DNA from: Chamaecrista fasciculata | Lineage: Eukaryota; Streptophyta; Magnoliopsida; Fabales; Fabaceae | Direction: 5' to 3' | NCBI GenBank assembly: GCA_003254925.1 | Contig: QANZ01001464.1 | Coordinates: 47,835-111,834 of the forward strand | Length of the DNA: 64,000 bases | Shown: positions 1 to 12,472 of the stretch, piece by piece | Layout of the letters: each line of letters opens with the position of its first letter | Position numbering within the stretch: the first letter of the stretch is position 1 | Program-made: the position numbers and the translations under genes | The notes under the pieces: generated by a model | Seen by the model: only the letters and a program-made list of their open reading frames with translations | Database searches by the model: none | What the model was told of the DNA's origin: nothing

Positions 1-178
1 TGAGGTAAACGTTGATCGGAGAAGAAAGAACTGGACCCATATGGTATCGGAGTTGAACGATGTCTGATGAACCCTCGAATTTCTTTGAAGAAGATAGGGT
101 TCTTGGAGGAAGCTTTGGGTTGAACTTGGTGAAGTGAGGATTAGTGTTTAGAGGTTGAAGATCAAGCGCGAATTCCAT
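1..178 (-). CDS. EXORDIUM-like / PHI-1 family protein, N-terminal part
   Basis: Reading the minus strand from an ATG at 176-178 gives 59 uninterrupted codons to the window edge. They include KKFEGSSDIVQLRYHMGPVL followed by SSPINVYL, the signature at the front of EXORDIUM-like (phosphate-induced PHI-1) proteins. These are secreted apoplastic proteins linked to brassinosteroid- and carbon-dependent growth, with no known enzymatic activity. Family members normally begin with a hydrophobic signal peptide. Here the residues before the signature are polar (MEFALDLQPLNTNPH), and the DNA just upstream is poly-T followed by repeat-like sequence. Either the true start is missing or the copy is 5'-truncated. 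The rest of the gene lies outside the window, so function cannot be judged. The gene is divergent from the E4 gene at 874. Family assignment is fairly sure; intactness is not. Confidence 0.72.
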   Translation of the reverse strand, partial: MEFALDLQPLNTNPHFTKFNPKLPPRTLSSSKKFEGSSDIVQLRYHMGPVLSSPINVYL

Positions 179-189
179 TATTTCACGTT

Positions 190-456
190 CCCGTCTTTTT
201 TTTTTTATTATTGTTGTTAAAATGTTATTAGTTTTTGCATAATAGTCCTTTTTTTATCCACATCATCTAAATTTGCCACTTCAATATCCCAGTCATCATG
301 CCACATCAGCATTAACGGAAAAAATTTAACGGAAATATCGATAGGACTAACGGTGAGAATTTTTCAAACTTATGGGACCAAATCTGAGACGAAAAAACTT
401 ATAGGACTGATCTGGGAACTCATGCAAACTTATAGGACCAATATTGCACTTTGGCG
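190..456. repeat. Half of a palindromic MITE-like repeat between two divergent genes
   Basis: This AT-rich stretch carries recurring phrases such as 'cttatgggacc', 'cttataggact' and 'cttataggacc', ending in 'attgcactttggcg'. They match the right-hand halves of the palindromic elements seen elsewhere in the window (for example 8440-8839). A left inverted arm is not clear, so this is probably a truncated copy. It lies in the roughly 700 bp between the EXORDIUM-like start and the E4 start, so it may sit in regulatory DNA of either gene. The rest of the interval (457-873) is AT-rich and probably holds the E4 promoter and 5' leader. I see no certain TATA box. Confidence 0.4.
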
Positions 457-873
457 TAGATGTATAGATATAGATATTATATGGATATATAGTTACATAT
501 TTCATATTTGTTTAAAAATCAATGATATGTTATCAAGAAAATCAATGGCAAATTATTATTTCCTCATTAATTTTTTAAAATGCTTTTATACACTTAAATA
601 ATCCTTTTAGTAGCAATTAGTAGAAAAGTAAAATTGGGTTGAGGCTCGATGGAACCAAAAATCGTTTATATATAAAGGAAAGGGTCTTCCGTTCTCATGA
701 GTTACAAATCTTGGAGGAAGTCTTTCACTCCTTCTGCAATTTTTTCCCATTCGACAAGTTAAGGTTTAGCTCCTCCTCAAATCTGTTTGTTTCTCGGGAA
801 AATTTCATAAAAATTACTTGTTTGTGTTTATTGGGTTTAATTCGTTGAGAAGCGATTGTCTCTGGTTTACAAT

Positions 874-3800
874 ATGGCGGCAGCAAAACCCCAGAGAACT
901 CCTGCAGAAGTTGAGGACATAATTCTCCGGAAAATCTTTCTCGTTTCCCTTAGCGATGCAGTGGAAAGCGATTCAAGAGTGGTTTACTTGGAATTGACAG
1001 CAGCTGAGATTCTAAGCGAAGGCAAGGAATTGAGGCTTTCTCGGGATTTGATGGAACGGGTTCTGATTGATCGGCTTTCTGGAAATTTCTCTTCGGCCGA
1101 ATCGCCCTTTCAGTACTTAATCAGTTGCTATCAACGCGCATACGATGAGGGTAAGAAAATTGCTAACATGAAAGATAAAAGTCTGAGAGGCGAGATGGAA
1201 TCCGTGGTAAGACAAGCAAAGAAGTTGTGTGTTTCATATTGTAGAATCCATCTTGGGAATCCTGATATGTTTGCAAGTGGAAATTCTAGTGGGAATAGAC
1301 GGGAAAACTCACCGTTGTTACCACTTATTTACTCTGAGGTAGGTAGCACCATTAATGGCTTTGGTGGGAGTAGCAGTGCTGGAGGAGTTAAAAGCCCACC
1401 AGGGTTTCTTGAGGAATTTTTTAGGGACTCGGATTTTGATAGTTTGGATCCAATACTGAAAGGGTTGTATGAGGAGTTGAGGGGTAGTGTGATGAAAGTT
1501 TCAGCTCTTGGGAATTTCCAAGACTCTTTGAGGGCGTTGCTTTTTTTGGTTAGATTTCCCATTGGTGCAAAGTCTCTTGTCAGGCACGATTGGTGGATTC
1601 CCAAAGGAGTGTACATGAATGGACGTGCTATTGAAATGACCAGCATTTTAGGTCCTTTCTTTCATATTAGTGCTCTTCCAGATCAAGCCTTTTTCAAGAG
1701 CCAGCCTGACGTTGGGTGAGTGAACTTTTGGCTTTCATGGTTTAGGAGTTTATATTTTATTTATGTTGCATTCATATTTAATTGGATTGTTGATGTTTAA
1801 ATCGTTTTTTTTTTTTATTTATAAATCTTCTTTTCCCATTGTCTGTGGGTTGGTACTAAAAAACACAGTCTTAGAAGGAAAATTAGAAGATTTTGCTATT
1901 ATTTTTTAATAGCTTCATTCTACTAAACGTAGTTCAGGTATTAGAATTGGTAAAGCATACTTGAGCAATATTATGAAGCAATATCAAAGACTTGGATTAT
2001 AATATGTTTATCAATTCTATTCTTTGGGTTCTGTCTGAGGAGCAAATCTGTGGTCAATGTGATGGTCTTTCAACAAAGGATTGGTTAATTCAAGGATGCC
2101 TTCCATGGAGCTTGAGAAGTATTTAAACAGTTTCTTTAGTCTTATAGCTTTCGAGTTTTTTGAATATGTTGAGATGTAATTGCTAATTACAAAGGAGGAG
2201 TAGACATCTTTATCCCTGAATACTGTGTTTTAGATTTATTTATTTTCTTGTTTAACTGTGACCTGACTCAGGAGGTTAAACAGCAGGTGGTTGTAATATA
2301 AAATGCTGTGCATTAACTTATTAAAGTTGGCTGGCCCAACCCTCCCTCTCCCTCCAATCAAAATTTATAGAGTCTGCCACCTTAGTGTGTGGAATGATTA
2401 ATTTAAAGTTAATCAGCATATATATTTCTTCATTATTACCCGTCTTTGTTTCCCTAGTTGATTATCTTGTACTTAACAAGTTGGTGTTGAATTTGACTCC
2501 TCCTTTAACAAGTTGTTGCGCTCTTTTGAAAACCAGGCAGCAGTGCTTTTCAGATGCATCAACTCGCAGACCAGCTGATTTGTTATCTTCATTCACCACA
2601 ATTAAAACTGTCATGAACAGCCTGTACGACGGACTGGGTGAAGTTCTCCTTATTCTTCTGAAAAGTACAGATACTCGTGAAAATGTACTTGAGTATCTTG
2701 CTGAAGTGATCAATAAAAATGCATCCAGGTCTCATATACAGGTAATTTCTGCTGTTTACTGCATTTGAAAATTTGAACTGTGGTGAAAATGAGATAAATT
2801 ATACTAGAGTAAGGTTTTTAACTTTATCATCTTTTTCTTTTTAAGTTTTAATAAACATTGCACACACACAGGTAAAATATTTATATTTGCAATCTTTATT
2901 TTTTCTCTTCAACCTTAAGTGATCTCTTTAAACTTTTATATGTTTTTTTTTCTTTTTATGCCTGATGATAAGATTTTAGTAATTTGTGGGTTGTGCCTCC
3001 TGTTTGATTGAAATTGAAGTGCATGGATTTATTTATGTATTTTCGAGCAGGTTGATCCGATAACTTGTGCAAGTTCAGGCATGTTTGTGAATCTCAGTGC
3101 TGTTATGCTTCGTCTCTGCGAACCATTTTTGGATGCAAGTTTAACAAAAAGGGACAAAATAGATGCAAAATATGTATTCTACTCAAACCGATTGGAGTTA
3201 AGGTGAAGGATTTTTATAATGAACATTATTTATCCTGAAAGTTTATAGTATCTCACTGTATCTAAATTTTGGATATGAATATGTTGCAGAGGGTTGACTG
3301 CACTTCATGCATCTTCAGAGGAAGTTGCTGAATGGATAAAGAGTAATAACAGTGAGAAACGTTTGCAGCAGTCTCAAGAAGCAACAAGTTCTGGGAGTAA
3401 TAGTGCTAGTGATCCTTCAAATGCGAAGACTGCATCACTTGGTGAAAAGACAAAATACACATTCATTTGTGAATGTTTCTTTATGACTGCCAGAGTGCTC
3501 AACTTAGGCCTGTTAAAAGCATTTTCTGACTTCAAACACTTAGTTCAGGTAATCACATGTCTTGTGCCAAGGTAGACATCACTATTTTAGTATTATTATT
3601 ATACTATCATGGCTGTATTTGTGGTTCCTTGCTTGTTATCTGCTTTGGACCTAAGTCTTCTGTATTTACCTGTTATACTTTCTTTGAAGTTACTTAAGGT
3701 ATAAACTTCGGAGTGATGTTTTATACAGGATATTTCTAGGTGTGAAGATTCTCTTTCAACACTCAAAGACATGCAGGCACAGTCATCCTCTCCTCAATTG

Positions 3801-6800
3801 GAGTTAGATATAGCTCGACTTGAAAAAGAAATAGAGTTGTACTCTCAGGAAAAGCTCTGTTATGAAGCTCAGATATTGAGGGTAGGTCATCTTTTTTAAT
3901 CTTTACTTTAGAGTCCCTTGTAATCTCTGGGTGGAGATCATACAGTTGCATGCATGCAGTTGAAACACAGATGATCATGTTCACCTAATTTTCATGTAAG
4001 GTAATGGAACTAAGAACATCATTATGTTTGGGTTGCTTTACAAGCCCTCTTAGTTTTGTTGTCGTACTTAAGTTTCTTATGCTGCATTTAAGCTTAACCA
4101 TGGATGGATCTTAGAATATCCTCCCTCTTATTTCATGGTGAAAAGTGACTCATTAGTTTGATTTTCAGACCAAGTGTGTCATTACGTAACTAGAGGTGAT
4201 TAAACTCTCCAGTTTCAGGCTTGTTTCTCCAATCATGCTATGTAATTTATGCTGTAACTTAATTTACAGTTGTGTTTTTTTTTTTTTGGCCTGCATTACA
4301 GTTGTGTTTGCTTCTGCTTAATTTTTCAATATTTGGATTTCGACTAATTTTCTTCCTATTTTATATTCTTTAGGATAATACATTTATTCAAAATGCCCTT
4401 TCCTTTTACCGCTTGATGGTTGTTTGGTTGGTTGGCTTGGTTGGTGGATTTAAGATGCCTCTACCCTCAACTTGCCCAATGGACTTTGCATCTATGCCTG
4501 AGCATTTTGTGGAAGATGCCATGGAATTGCTCATATTTGCTTCTCGGATTCCAAAAGCCTTAGATGGGGTCGTGCTGGTAGACTTCCATTCCAAGAGATT
4601 GTTTTTTTGGTTTTTTGTCTTTTCCCTTACAAACTCTTCTGCATATGTATTATATCACATTTATATTCTTGTTCTGCAGGATGAGTTTATGAACTTTATA
4701 ATTATGTTCATGGCCAGTCCTAATTTTATCAAAAACCCATATTTGAGAGCAAAGATGGTTGAAGTTTTGAACTGCTGGATGCCCCGTAGGAGGTAATTTC
4801 AGGCCTTCCTCTTGCATAAAGTTCAAGAGTTTAGTTTGCTGTTGTTGTTGCTATTATTATTTCTTAATCTTCCTTGTAGCTTCCATGTTGAATAACTTCT
4901 TTTTTGGTCACCAACTTTGTGCAGTGGCTCATCTGCTACTGCAACTCTATTTGAAGGGCACCAATTGTCTCTTGAGTATCTTGTGAGGAATCTTTTGAAG
5001 CTTTATGTTGACATTGAGTTCACTGGTTCTCACACGCAGGTTTGTTATCTTGGTGGAACCTGCACCTAATTGTGTTCTTTATGCTGCAAATCTCTAGAAT
5101 AATAACAAACTTGTTTAGATTACGTCAAATCACCTTCTTGGTGATAACTATCGAATCTCAAGCTTCACCATGATGAACAAAGAGCACCAATTGGGTCATG
5201 TTAGTGGTGGTCTTCACTCTCTTTAACTTGATAAAATTATATGGTATTATAAGAAAATGTGTGTTTGATTACCTATATTAGGTACCAATATTGTTAAATT
5301 CTATAGCTAATCTTTCAACCATTTATATATCTCATTTTTTGTAGTTCTCCCTCCAATTATGATTGATTGATTTCCTAATTACAAGATATGCATATTGCAT
5401 GAGTTGCAGGCATGCAGCAATTGATATCATTCATCTTCCTGTATTGTGGAGTACAAGAATACCTAGCTTATTATCTTAACTGTCATTTATTCATTGCAGT
5501 TCTATGACAAGTTTAACATCCGCCATAATATTGCCGAACTGCTTGAGTACCTGTGGCAGGTCCCTAGTCATCGTAATGCCTGGAGGCAGGTATTGTATCG
5601 ACCGTATTTGATATTTCTATTTCATACCCACAGATATACATGTCTCTAACTTCTGCTAAACTTTTTTTTTTCTGGTATTTCTTTCCAGATTGCTAAAGAA
5701 GAGGAAAAGGGTGTCTATTTGAATTTCTTAAACTTCCTGATTAATGATAGTATATATCTCCTAGATGAAAGTTTGAACAAAATTCTTGAACTGAAAGAAT
5801 TGGAAGCTGAGATGTCAAATACAACTGAATGGGAGCGACGACCAGCTCAAGAGAGGCAGGAGAGGACACGGCTGTTCCACTCACAAGAAAATGTCTGTCT
5901 AAATCTTTTATCTTATAGTATCTGAATTTGTTTATAGATTAACGAGACAGACTGAAGAAGCTTATACTACTGGATTGTCTTGTAGATTATTCGGATAGAT
6001 ATGAAGTTGGCAAATGAAGATGTGAGTATGCTTGCATTTACTTCAGAACAGATTACTGCTCCTTTCCTTCTTCCTGAGATGGTAATTTCTTTATCTCTTT
6101 CCATCCTTTGCTATCTGAGGGAAGGGTTTCAATGGATAATCTCAAATGTTTTACCAAAATTGCATTTTTCTCCTTTGAACTTATTAATGTGGTATCACTT
6201 TTCCAAGGTTGAAAGAGTTGCCAGCATGCTCAATTATTTTCTGTTGCAACTTGTGGGTCCCCAAAGAAAATCACTGAGTCTGAAAGATCCTGAAAAGTAT
6301 GAATTCCGTCCAAAGCATCTGCTTAAACAGGTTGGCATAATTATATTTCAAGCCTTTTTGGTTCTTTTGTTTAGTTAAGTAACTTACTCTGTTTACTGTG
6401 GTCTGTACGCAGTAGGTTTTGTACAAAATTAATTGAATTCATGTTGCTGTTTGTGGATTATGCACCTAAATTTGGTATAATAGTAGTCTGGGTCGAACTT
6501 CACCTTAGCATTTAGTGATCTGATGTGAATTGATGCTTGTGCATTGCATTATAGGATTAACCTCAAATTGCTTTATTAGATGCCTTTTCTCTAGTATATT
6601 CCCTTCCCCAGCACCCCAACCAAGTGGGGACTCGAACTGGGTTGGCCCTTTAAAATGGGAAAGGAAAAGAAGAGGGTTACTTGATAAATTAAGTCTCAAG
6701 GTTATTGCTGTTTGATTATGATTACATGTATTTTTGTTTTAATTCAATCACTCTATCAAACTGCTCTGAGCTCTAAAGCACTAAACCTTGATATTATGAT

Positions 6801-8217
6801 ATATAGGAAATTTACTATACTGAGTTCCTGGTAACACTTCTCTTCTAGGCATCCAAATTGAAAATACTTGGAGTAAATTTATAAAATATTATTATGAAAT
6901 CTATTAAAGTTTATAATAAAATATTTTAAAACTAGTTTATTTTCTCATTCCATCAACTGAGAGGCAAGAAAATAAGAAAAGGAGCAAAAGGAAAACCATA
7001 AAACTCGATTAACAGAAGCAATAGTGATTTTCCAATTAAAACCTTTATTGGGAGCATCTGCATAATTAGTATCATCAATCTGTATGCCCGTATACCCCAA
7101 AACCCTATCAATGTATTTCCATCTTGGTCTCCCCCTCTTGGGTGGATTTTTTATTGAGTTATGCTGTGGAAAACCTTAAAAAATCAGAGAATGGAGAACC
7201 TAATGAAGCAGGTTCGATGTGTATTTTTTTTTCTTAATGATTATCTGTTTGCTCCTTTCTCATGTTTTATTGAATATTTCCTTTGAAGAGAAACTGCTTA
7301 GAGTTCCCATTTTATCTTTATGGTATCAGAATCTGGTCTGTATGTTACCTCATAGATGACACTATTACTAATTCCAAGTTTTTTTTTTCCTTTTTTTGTT
7401 GTGGGGTATGGGGGTGACATTTGAAGATTGTGCACATATATGTTCATCTGGCCCGAGGTGATACCGACAACATCTTCCCATCAGCAATCTCAAAGGATGG
7501 TAGATCATACAATGACCAGGTAATTGTCATTAGACTTGTTGATATACTACGGATCGTTCCCCAACTCTCAGTATCTCTTAACATAATACCATCTGACTCT
7601 TTTGCTGCAGTTGTTCAGTGCTGCGGCAGATGTTCTTCGGAGAATAGGAGAGGATGGAAGAATCATACATGAATTTATTGAACTCGGTTCTAAAGCTAAA
7701 GTCGCAGCTTCAGAGGCCATGGATGCTGAAGCTGTTTTAGGAGAAATACCAGATGAATTCCTTGACCCAATTCAGGTAGGTTTCAGGCTTTTTTGTGTCT
7801 GAGTAGAGAAGCGTGTCATTCTTAGTATAACTCGAAAATATGACATTTTTCTGTTGCAGTACACTTTGATGAAAGATCCAGTTATCTTACCGTCTTCCCG
7901 GATCACAGTTGATCGTCCCGTCATTCAGAGACATCTTCTTAGTGATAGTGTAACCCCCTGATCTTATCCTCCTCTCTGGTCTTGTTATAAAGTGAGAAAA
8001 TCGATTTATACGAATGTTGTTGTTTTTGCAGACAGATCCATTTAACCGTTCTCACCTCACTGCCGATATGCTGATTCCTGACAATGAACTGAAGGCAAGA
8101 ATTGAGGAGTTTGTGAGGTCACAGGAATTGAAGAAACATGGAAAAGGCCAAAATATACAGAGTAGTACTACCAAGGCATCAATTCAGACCACAACTGGTG
8201 AAATGTTGATTGATTAG
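874..8217 (+). CDS. PUB1: Ubiquitin conjugation factor E4 (UFD2-type U-box ligase), 16 exons
   Basis: Exons read from the sequence: 874-1715, 2537-2741, 3051-3202, 3290-3548, 3729-3881, 4374-4577, 4680-4792, 4925-5039, 5500-5589, 5689-5892, 5986-6081, 6208-6330, 7427-7519, 7611-7775, 7860-7949 and 8032-8217. Every intron has GT/AG ends and the frame stays open for 1029 residues, close to the family's usual length of about 1040. The start is the first ATG, opening [20 protein letters not shown]; the frame is open a few codons further up but has no ATG there. The Ufd2 core fills residues from roughly 200 to 850. A U-box covers about 931-1004, with [27 protein letters not shown] and [12 protein letters not shown]4 enzymes extend ubiquitin chains on already ubiquitinated substrates and work with the Cdc48/p97 segregase. 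The Arabidopsis counterpart (MUSE3) promotes turnover of NLR immune receptors. No broken exon was seen. The largest introns are 1 and 12, and the latter (6331-7426) may hold repeat debris. Confidence 0.95.
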
Positions 8218-8439
8218 GAAGGGAAATTGGCAGTTTTAGAACAACTTTTGGATTGAATTTAGTTTATGGCATCTGCATAATAATGTCAAATATGGATCTT
8301 AATTAATTGACTAGTGCATTTATTTTTGTATAATGTAATTCGATTGTTAGAAGTTGAAGGCTGTAAAGATCCTTAGGACAGTTTTTTTGTAAAGAATTTA
8401 TTTTATCATATTAACCACGACTTCACATTATATATTTTT

Positions 8440-8839
8440 GGCTAAAATGCAAATTTGGTCCTATATCTTTTGCGCAGTACCCAATTTGGTCTCATCTTTT
8501 TTTGTTGCACTTTTGGTCTCATATCTTTGGGTCAGGTCTTAATCTGATTTCATATCGTTTTTTGTTCCATATTTGGTCTTAAATCTTTGGATTAATTAAA
8601 GAATTGGTCCTATATCTTTGGTTCAAGTTTAGAAATGATTTCATATCTTTACAAAAAGGTCAACTAATGGTTGATCCTTTTGCAAAGATATATGAAACTA
8701 ATTATGCAATTTGACTATAAGATATAAGACCAAAATTGGGATCTTTTGCAAAGATATAAGACCAAAACTACAACAAAAAAGATACGGGACCAAATTTGGA
8801 ATTAAGCAAAAATTGTGGGACCAAATTTGCACTTTGGCC
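8440..8839. mobile_element. MULE-like MITE with long inverted arms, 9-bp duplication
   Basis: The left end GGCTAAAATGCAAATTTGG is inverted at the right end as CCAAATTTGCACTTTGGCC. Phrases such as 'tttggtcctatatctttt' in the left half recur as 'aaaagatacgggaccaaa' in the right half, so the 400 bp can fold on itself. Flanks TATATTTTT (8431-8439) and TAGATTTTT (8840-8848) match at 8 of 9 positions, fitting the 9-bp duplication made by Mutator-like transposases. There is no coding capacity. It lies about 220 bp after the E4 stop codon, so it may be near or inside the 3' UTR. Confidence 0.7.
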
Positions 8840-8848
8840 TAGATTTTT

Positions 8849-9282
8849 ATATTCCATACAAACCAACAACTTGTGCTTATGCATTGACTTCGGCTACAAG
8901 AAATCTGGAAATGCTTGGCTGCCTTGTGTTAAGCACTTGTTATTAGATTCCTAACTGAAAATATGATGGAGGATCTTTCTTTATTTGAATTTTACTAAAA
9001 TTTTATTGTTGGCTTTCTGTTTTATGAATTTTCCAGATGTTTTCATTATTAATATTAGTTATTTTATTTAAATTTTAACTTAATTAATTATGTGATATTG
9101 GTTTATAATATATTTTTATGTATTAGAAATATATGAAAATAAAATTCTTGAATAACTTATCGCATGGTGTTATTGCCAATGCAAGGTCACATTTATAGTG
9201 TAACTAATGATTTTTATCTAGAAGTTTAAATATTAAATTTAAAAAATAATCATGGTGCTAATTTTAGTCAAATATATCTATA
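8849..9282. other. AT-rich intergenic DNA, nothing recognised
   Basis: About 430 bases of AT-rich sequence between the MITE and the Helitron-like element. No ORF, RNA gene or repeat boundary could be supported. Confidence 0.5.
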
Positions 9283-9654
9283 TCTATACTATATTATATG
9301 CGTGAGGGTATTTTGGTTGGTTAAAAATAATTAAATTAAAAATTAAAAAAAAAATCTATACTATATTATATGTATGAGGGTGCTTTTGGTTGGTTAAAAT
9401 TAAAAATTAAAAATAAAGAAATAAATATGTAGAACTTGATAATTGGCTAACTGATAATTGGAGAAAGAAAGTAGTATATGGGATTTAAGAAAGTGAAAAA
9501 TTATTATTTGGCCTTTTAATTTTCACACTTCTAACGATTAGTCATTGAATAATAGAAATATACTATTTAATCACTGAATAACTACAAATGTCAAATCAAA
9601 CATTATATACATATTTTCGTGCCCGTTAGGGTACGAAAAGCCTCTAGCCTCTAG
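9283..9654 (+). mobile_element. Short non-autonomous Helitron-like element
   Basis: The left end reads A|TCTATACTATATTATATG, the TC start typical of plant Helitrons. The right end has a stem-loop (9618-9635, CGTGCCC-GTTA-GGGTACG) followed shortly by CTAG|T, matching the CTRR-T rule with insertion between A and T. A second copy of the TC start lies at 9355, so the 5' end is duplicated in tandem or two copies are nested. There is no Rep/helicase coding. The boundaries rest on terminal motifs only, and no second complete copy is in the window. Confidence 0.55.
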
Positions 9655-9681
9655 TATATATATATATATATATATATATAT
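9655..9681. repeat. (TA)n microsatellite
   Basis: A run of about 13 TA units directly abuts the Helitron-like 3' end. Confidence 0.9.
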
Positions 9682-10320
9682 GACAAACATACTTTCCAAT
9701 AATATTATATTATTAGTTACGTCACAATTTTAAATTGTTCGCAAAAGTACAAGATATATTTTAAAATAATTTTAAATGTTTTATTTATTTCAGCTTGATC
9801 TTATATGTATACAATTTGCTTCAAATTAATCCTCATCTCACTCTGTTAGTTTTTGTGAAAGCTCGTGTGTTTCTCTAATGTGGCCCATACCATAAGGATG
9901 CACACGGGCTGAACTGGGTTTTAATTGAACTCGAGATTTAATTATAGTACCGACAAAAAAAAAAGACTTAATTATAGTTAGGTCTGGCCAAACCAGGCCA
10001 ATCAGACTCAATATATCTTTTTAGTTTTCTTTAAATTCTTAGACTATTTTTTTTTGGCCAATTAGAATATTTATTTATCTTATATATTTTTTAACTTGTT
10101 GATAAAAAGGATTAATTATACATGAATTTAAGGTTTATATTAAAAAAAACATTTAATTTGATTTATTTGTTAAAAATATTAATAATTGAAAAGAAATTTA
10201 TATTTTGTTATTTTTTATATACAATTGATAAAAAATAATATTTTTTTATTAAAAATAAAAATAAAAAATTAATAAAAAAATTTGGTGTATATAAAAAATA
10301 AAGAAATTTTCAATTTGGTG
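9682..10320. other. AT-rich intergenic DNA
   Basis: Very AT-rich, with poly-A/T tracts. A phrase at about 9960-10010 ('ggtctggccaaaccaggcc') is a short palindrome like those in degraded DNA transposons. No gene was seen. Confidence 0.4.
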
Positions 10321-10328
10321 TTCATCAT

Positions 10329-11854
10329 TAGGGATATTCATTGGACGATTTGGTCAATTTTTCAAATCAAACTGGTTAAATCCATATGGAAAAAAATTCA
10401 AACCAAACGGTTTGAAAAGATTTATCAAGCCAATAAAAGGTGATTTTAGCTGTTTGATTTGGGTGATTTGGAGCTTAATTATTATTAATTGTCACTAATG
10501 TAATTATTGTCGTAGCTTACTAATATATCAATGAAAAAAAGAAAAAGTATTCTCAATTTAATAAAAACAAACTATTAATAGATAGTTAAAATTGAAATTG
10601 TAGTTTGCTAATGTATAATGGTCCGAAAATTATTTTGGTCCCTAATGTTTACCGCAAGTTTTGTTTTGGTCCCTAATGTATTTTTGTTCCATTTTGGTCC
10701 TCAATGTTTCTTAAAACTTTCGTTCATTGATCCCTAACTATTAAATATAGTCACATTTATCTCGTTTCAAACTCGAATACAATTAAATCAGAGCTAAGTT
10801 AAACTTGATGAGTTATTTCTTTGCCTAATTGGAGACATCAGCAAACAAGGCCAAATTGAATATGAAATCAGGCCTGAACATGTTACTCTGGATGAGTTTT
10901 TTCTTTATCTAGTTAGGACTATTGACAAACTATGTCAAATAGTACTCTGACAGTCAATATTGATGTTTTGACCAAACTCACTTTCGGAGTATTATTTGAC
11001 CTTGTTTGCTAACGACCTCAACTAGATAGACTAAGAACTCATCAAGAGTAATTTATAATTCTGATTTCGTTGCATTCAAACTTGAAACAAAAAATATATG
11101 ACAAAATTCATGAAACAAATGATCTATTTTCCGGTTTGATTTCATGCCCGATTTGATCTCGTTTGCCTAGAACTCTTATTGAACAAAGAAAGAACTCATC
11201 AAATTTAACTCATAACTCCAATTTAATTGCATTCAAATTTTAAACGAGAGAAATATGACCATATTCATTAGTTAGAGACCAATAATAAAACTTTTAGGAA
11301 ACATTAAGAACCAAAACAAAGAACATTAAAAACCAAAATAAAACTTAAGGTAAATATTAGAGACCAAATAGATTTTTGACTAATATATAACTATTCCCAC
11401 GACTTATTGTTGCAATAAGTTGTAATTATGGTGAGTTTTATACTATACTAAGTAGCTCAATCTTAAATAACGTATGAAAATATATAATCACTTATAGTTC
11501 TAAACTTATAATATATCATGTTACGTGTACTGAACTAATTCCCATCACGTAACAAGTTGATCTTTTCTTAATCAAAATCATTAGTGCATAACTTTTAATT
11601 TTTAAATATCCTTCCAATACTCTATTGCATAATTGAAGAGTAATAAAGTATGAGTCGTTTAATGGGTGTACGAGGTATAAAAAGAAAAATCTAAATAAGA
11701 GTACAATCAATTTGATTCAATTTGTGCAAAGTCTAAACCAAACAAACCACCAAAAAAATTAAGTGAATTTCAAACTAAACTAAAATATTCATCTATTGAT
11801 TTGATTTGATTTAGTTCAATTTAGTCGAATTTGAGTCAATTTTGAACATCCCTA
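10329..11854. mobile_element. Non-autonomous hAT-like element (1.5 kb), interrupted
   Basis: Termini TAGGGATATTCA (left) and TGAACATCCCTA (right) are imperfect inverted repeats. They are flanked by TTCATCAT (10321-10328) and TTCACCAT (11855-11862), an 8-bp duplication matching at 7 of 8 positions, as expected of hAT transposition. Subterminal DNA repeats phrases such as 'gatttggtcaattt' and 'gatttgatttag'. There is no transposase ORF. The interior holds a second element (10618-11379). I am fairly confident because two independent criteria, the termini and the duplication, agree. Confidence 0.7.
10618..11379. mobile_element. Palindromic MULE-like MITE nested in the hAT-like element
   Basis: The left arm contains 'ttttggtccctaatgttta' and the right arm 'taaatattagagaccaaat', in inverted order with several further matching phrases. 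Flanks CTAATGTATA (10608-10617) and CTAATATATA (11380-11389) match at 9 of 10 positions. The middle (about 10740-11280) also folds: 'actcatcaag' and 'cttgatgagt' style phrases occur on both sides. There are no ORFs. Being inside the hAT-like element, it must be the younger insertion. Confidence 0.65.
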
Positions 11855-11862
11855 TTCACCAT

Positions 11863-12472
11863 TAGTAGCACCATTCTCACTCCTAGTTAGCCCTCCTCTC
11901 TCAATCTCTCCTGCATGGCTCACATGAGTCCACATGACAAAAAAGTCATTTAATTTTCTCTCCCATAACCCCTCCCTCTCTCTCTATGGCAATCAGTGTA
12001 CTAAACATCCCCTTACAGTCTTAGACCTTTCCATCTTTGCCTGTGAATTAGTGATATAAAGAAAACACACAAACACACACATACAGACACATTTTTAATG
12101 AAAATATATTGAAAACTTTTATATAAAACAGATGCCATTTTTAGTGAAAAAAATATATATTAACTTGAATTTGAAAGACTCTTGCAAATATATAGTACAG
12201 AACACAAGAGAGCAGAAGGTTAGCAGAAGATCTATCAGCACAATAACTTACACTTTGAATTACATACTAAAATATATTCATACCCACTGTAACCATTCTG
12301 AACGGGCATGATATTCTTCTACAGTAAGAACTAAGAACCTCATTGTCCTTTGTGTATCCTGTGCTCCATGCTAAAAGCTCAAGCACAGGCGTTTGCTTTG
12401 CTAGCTTAAGGAATCAGACTCTAATCTTTTGCCTATCTCATTCATTGAGAAAGGTCAATTTCCTTTGATAGT
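11863..12472. other. Intergenic DNA and probable 3' UTR of the SpoU gene
   Basis: No coding frame. The part nearest 12473 should be the 3' UTR of the minus-strand methyltransferase. It includes CT-rich and CA-rich tracts near 11890-12090. Confidence 0.45.

Noticed and set aside
4413..4796. Plus frame of 127 codons as a separate gene
   Set aside because: It joins exons 6 and 7 of E4 across the short intron 4578-4679, which is in frame by chance and has GT/AG ends.
6590..6690. tRNA- or SINE-like B box (minus 'cagttcgagtccccac') in E4 intron 12
   Set aside because: A B-box-like motif is present but no A box at the right spacing and no acceptor stem; too weak to annotate.
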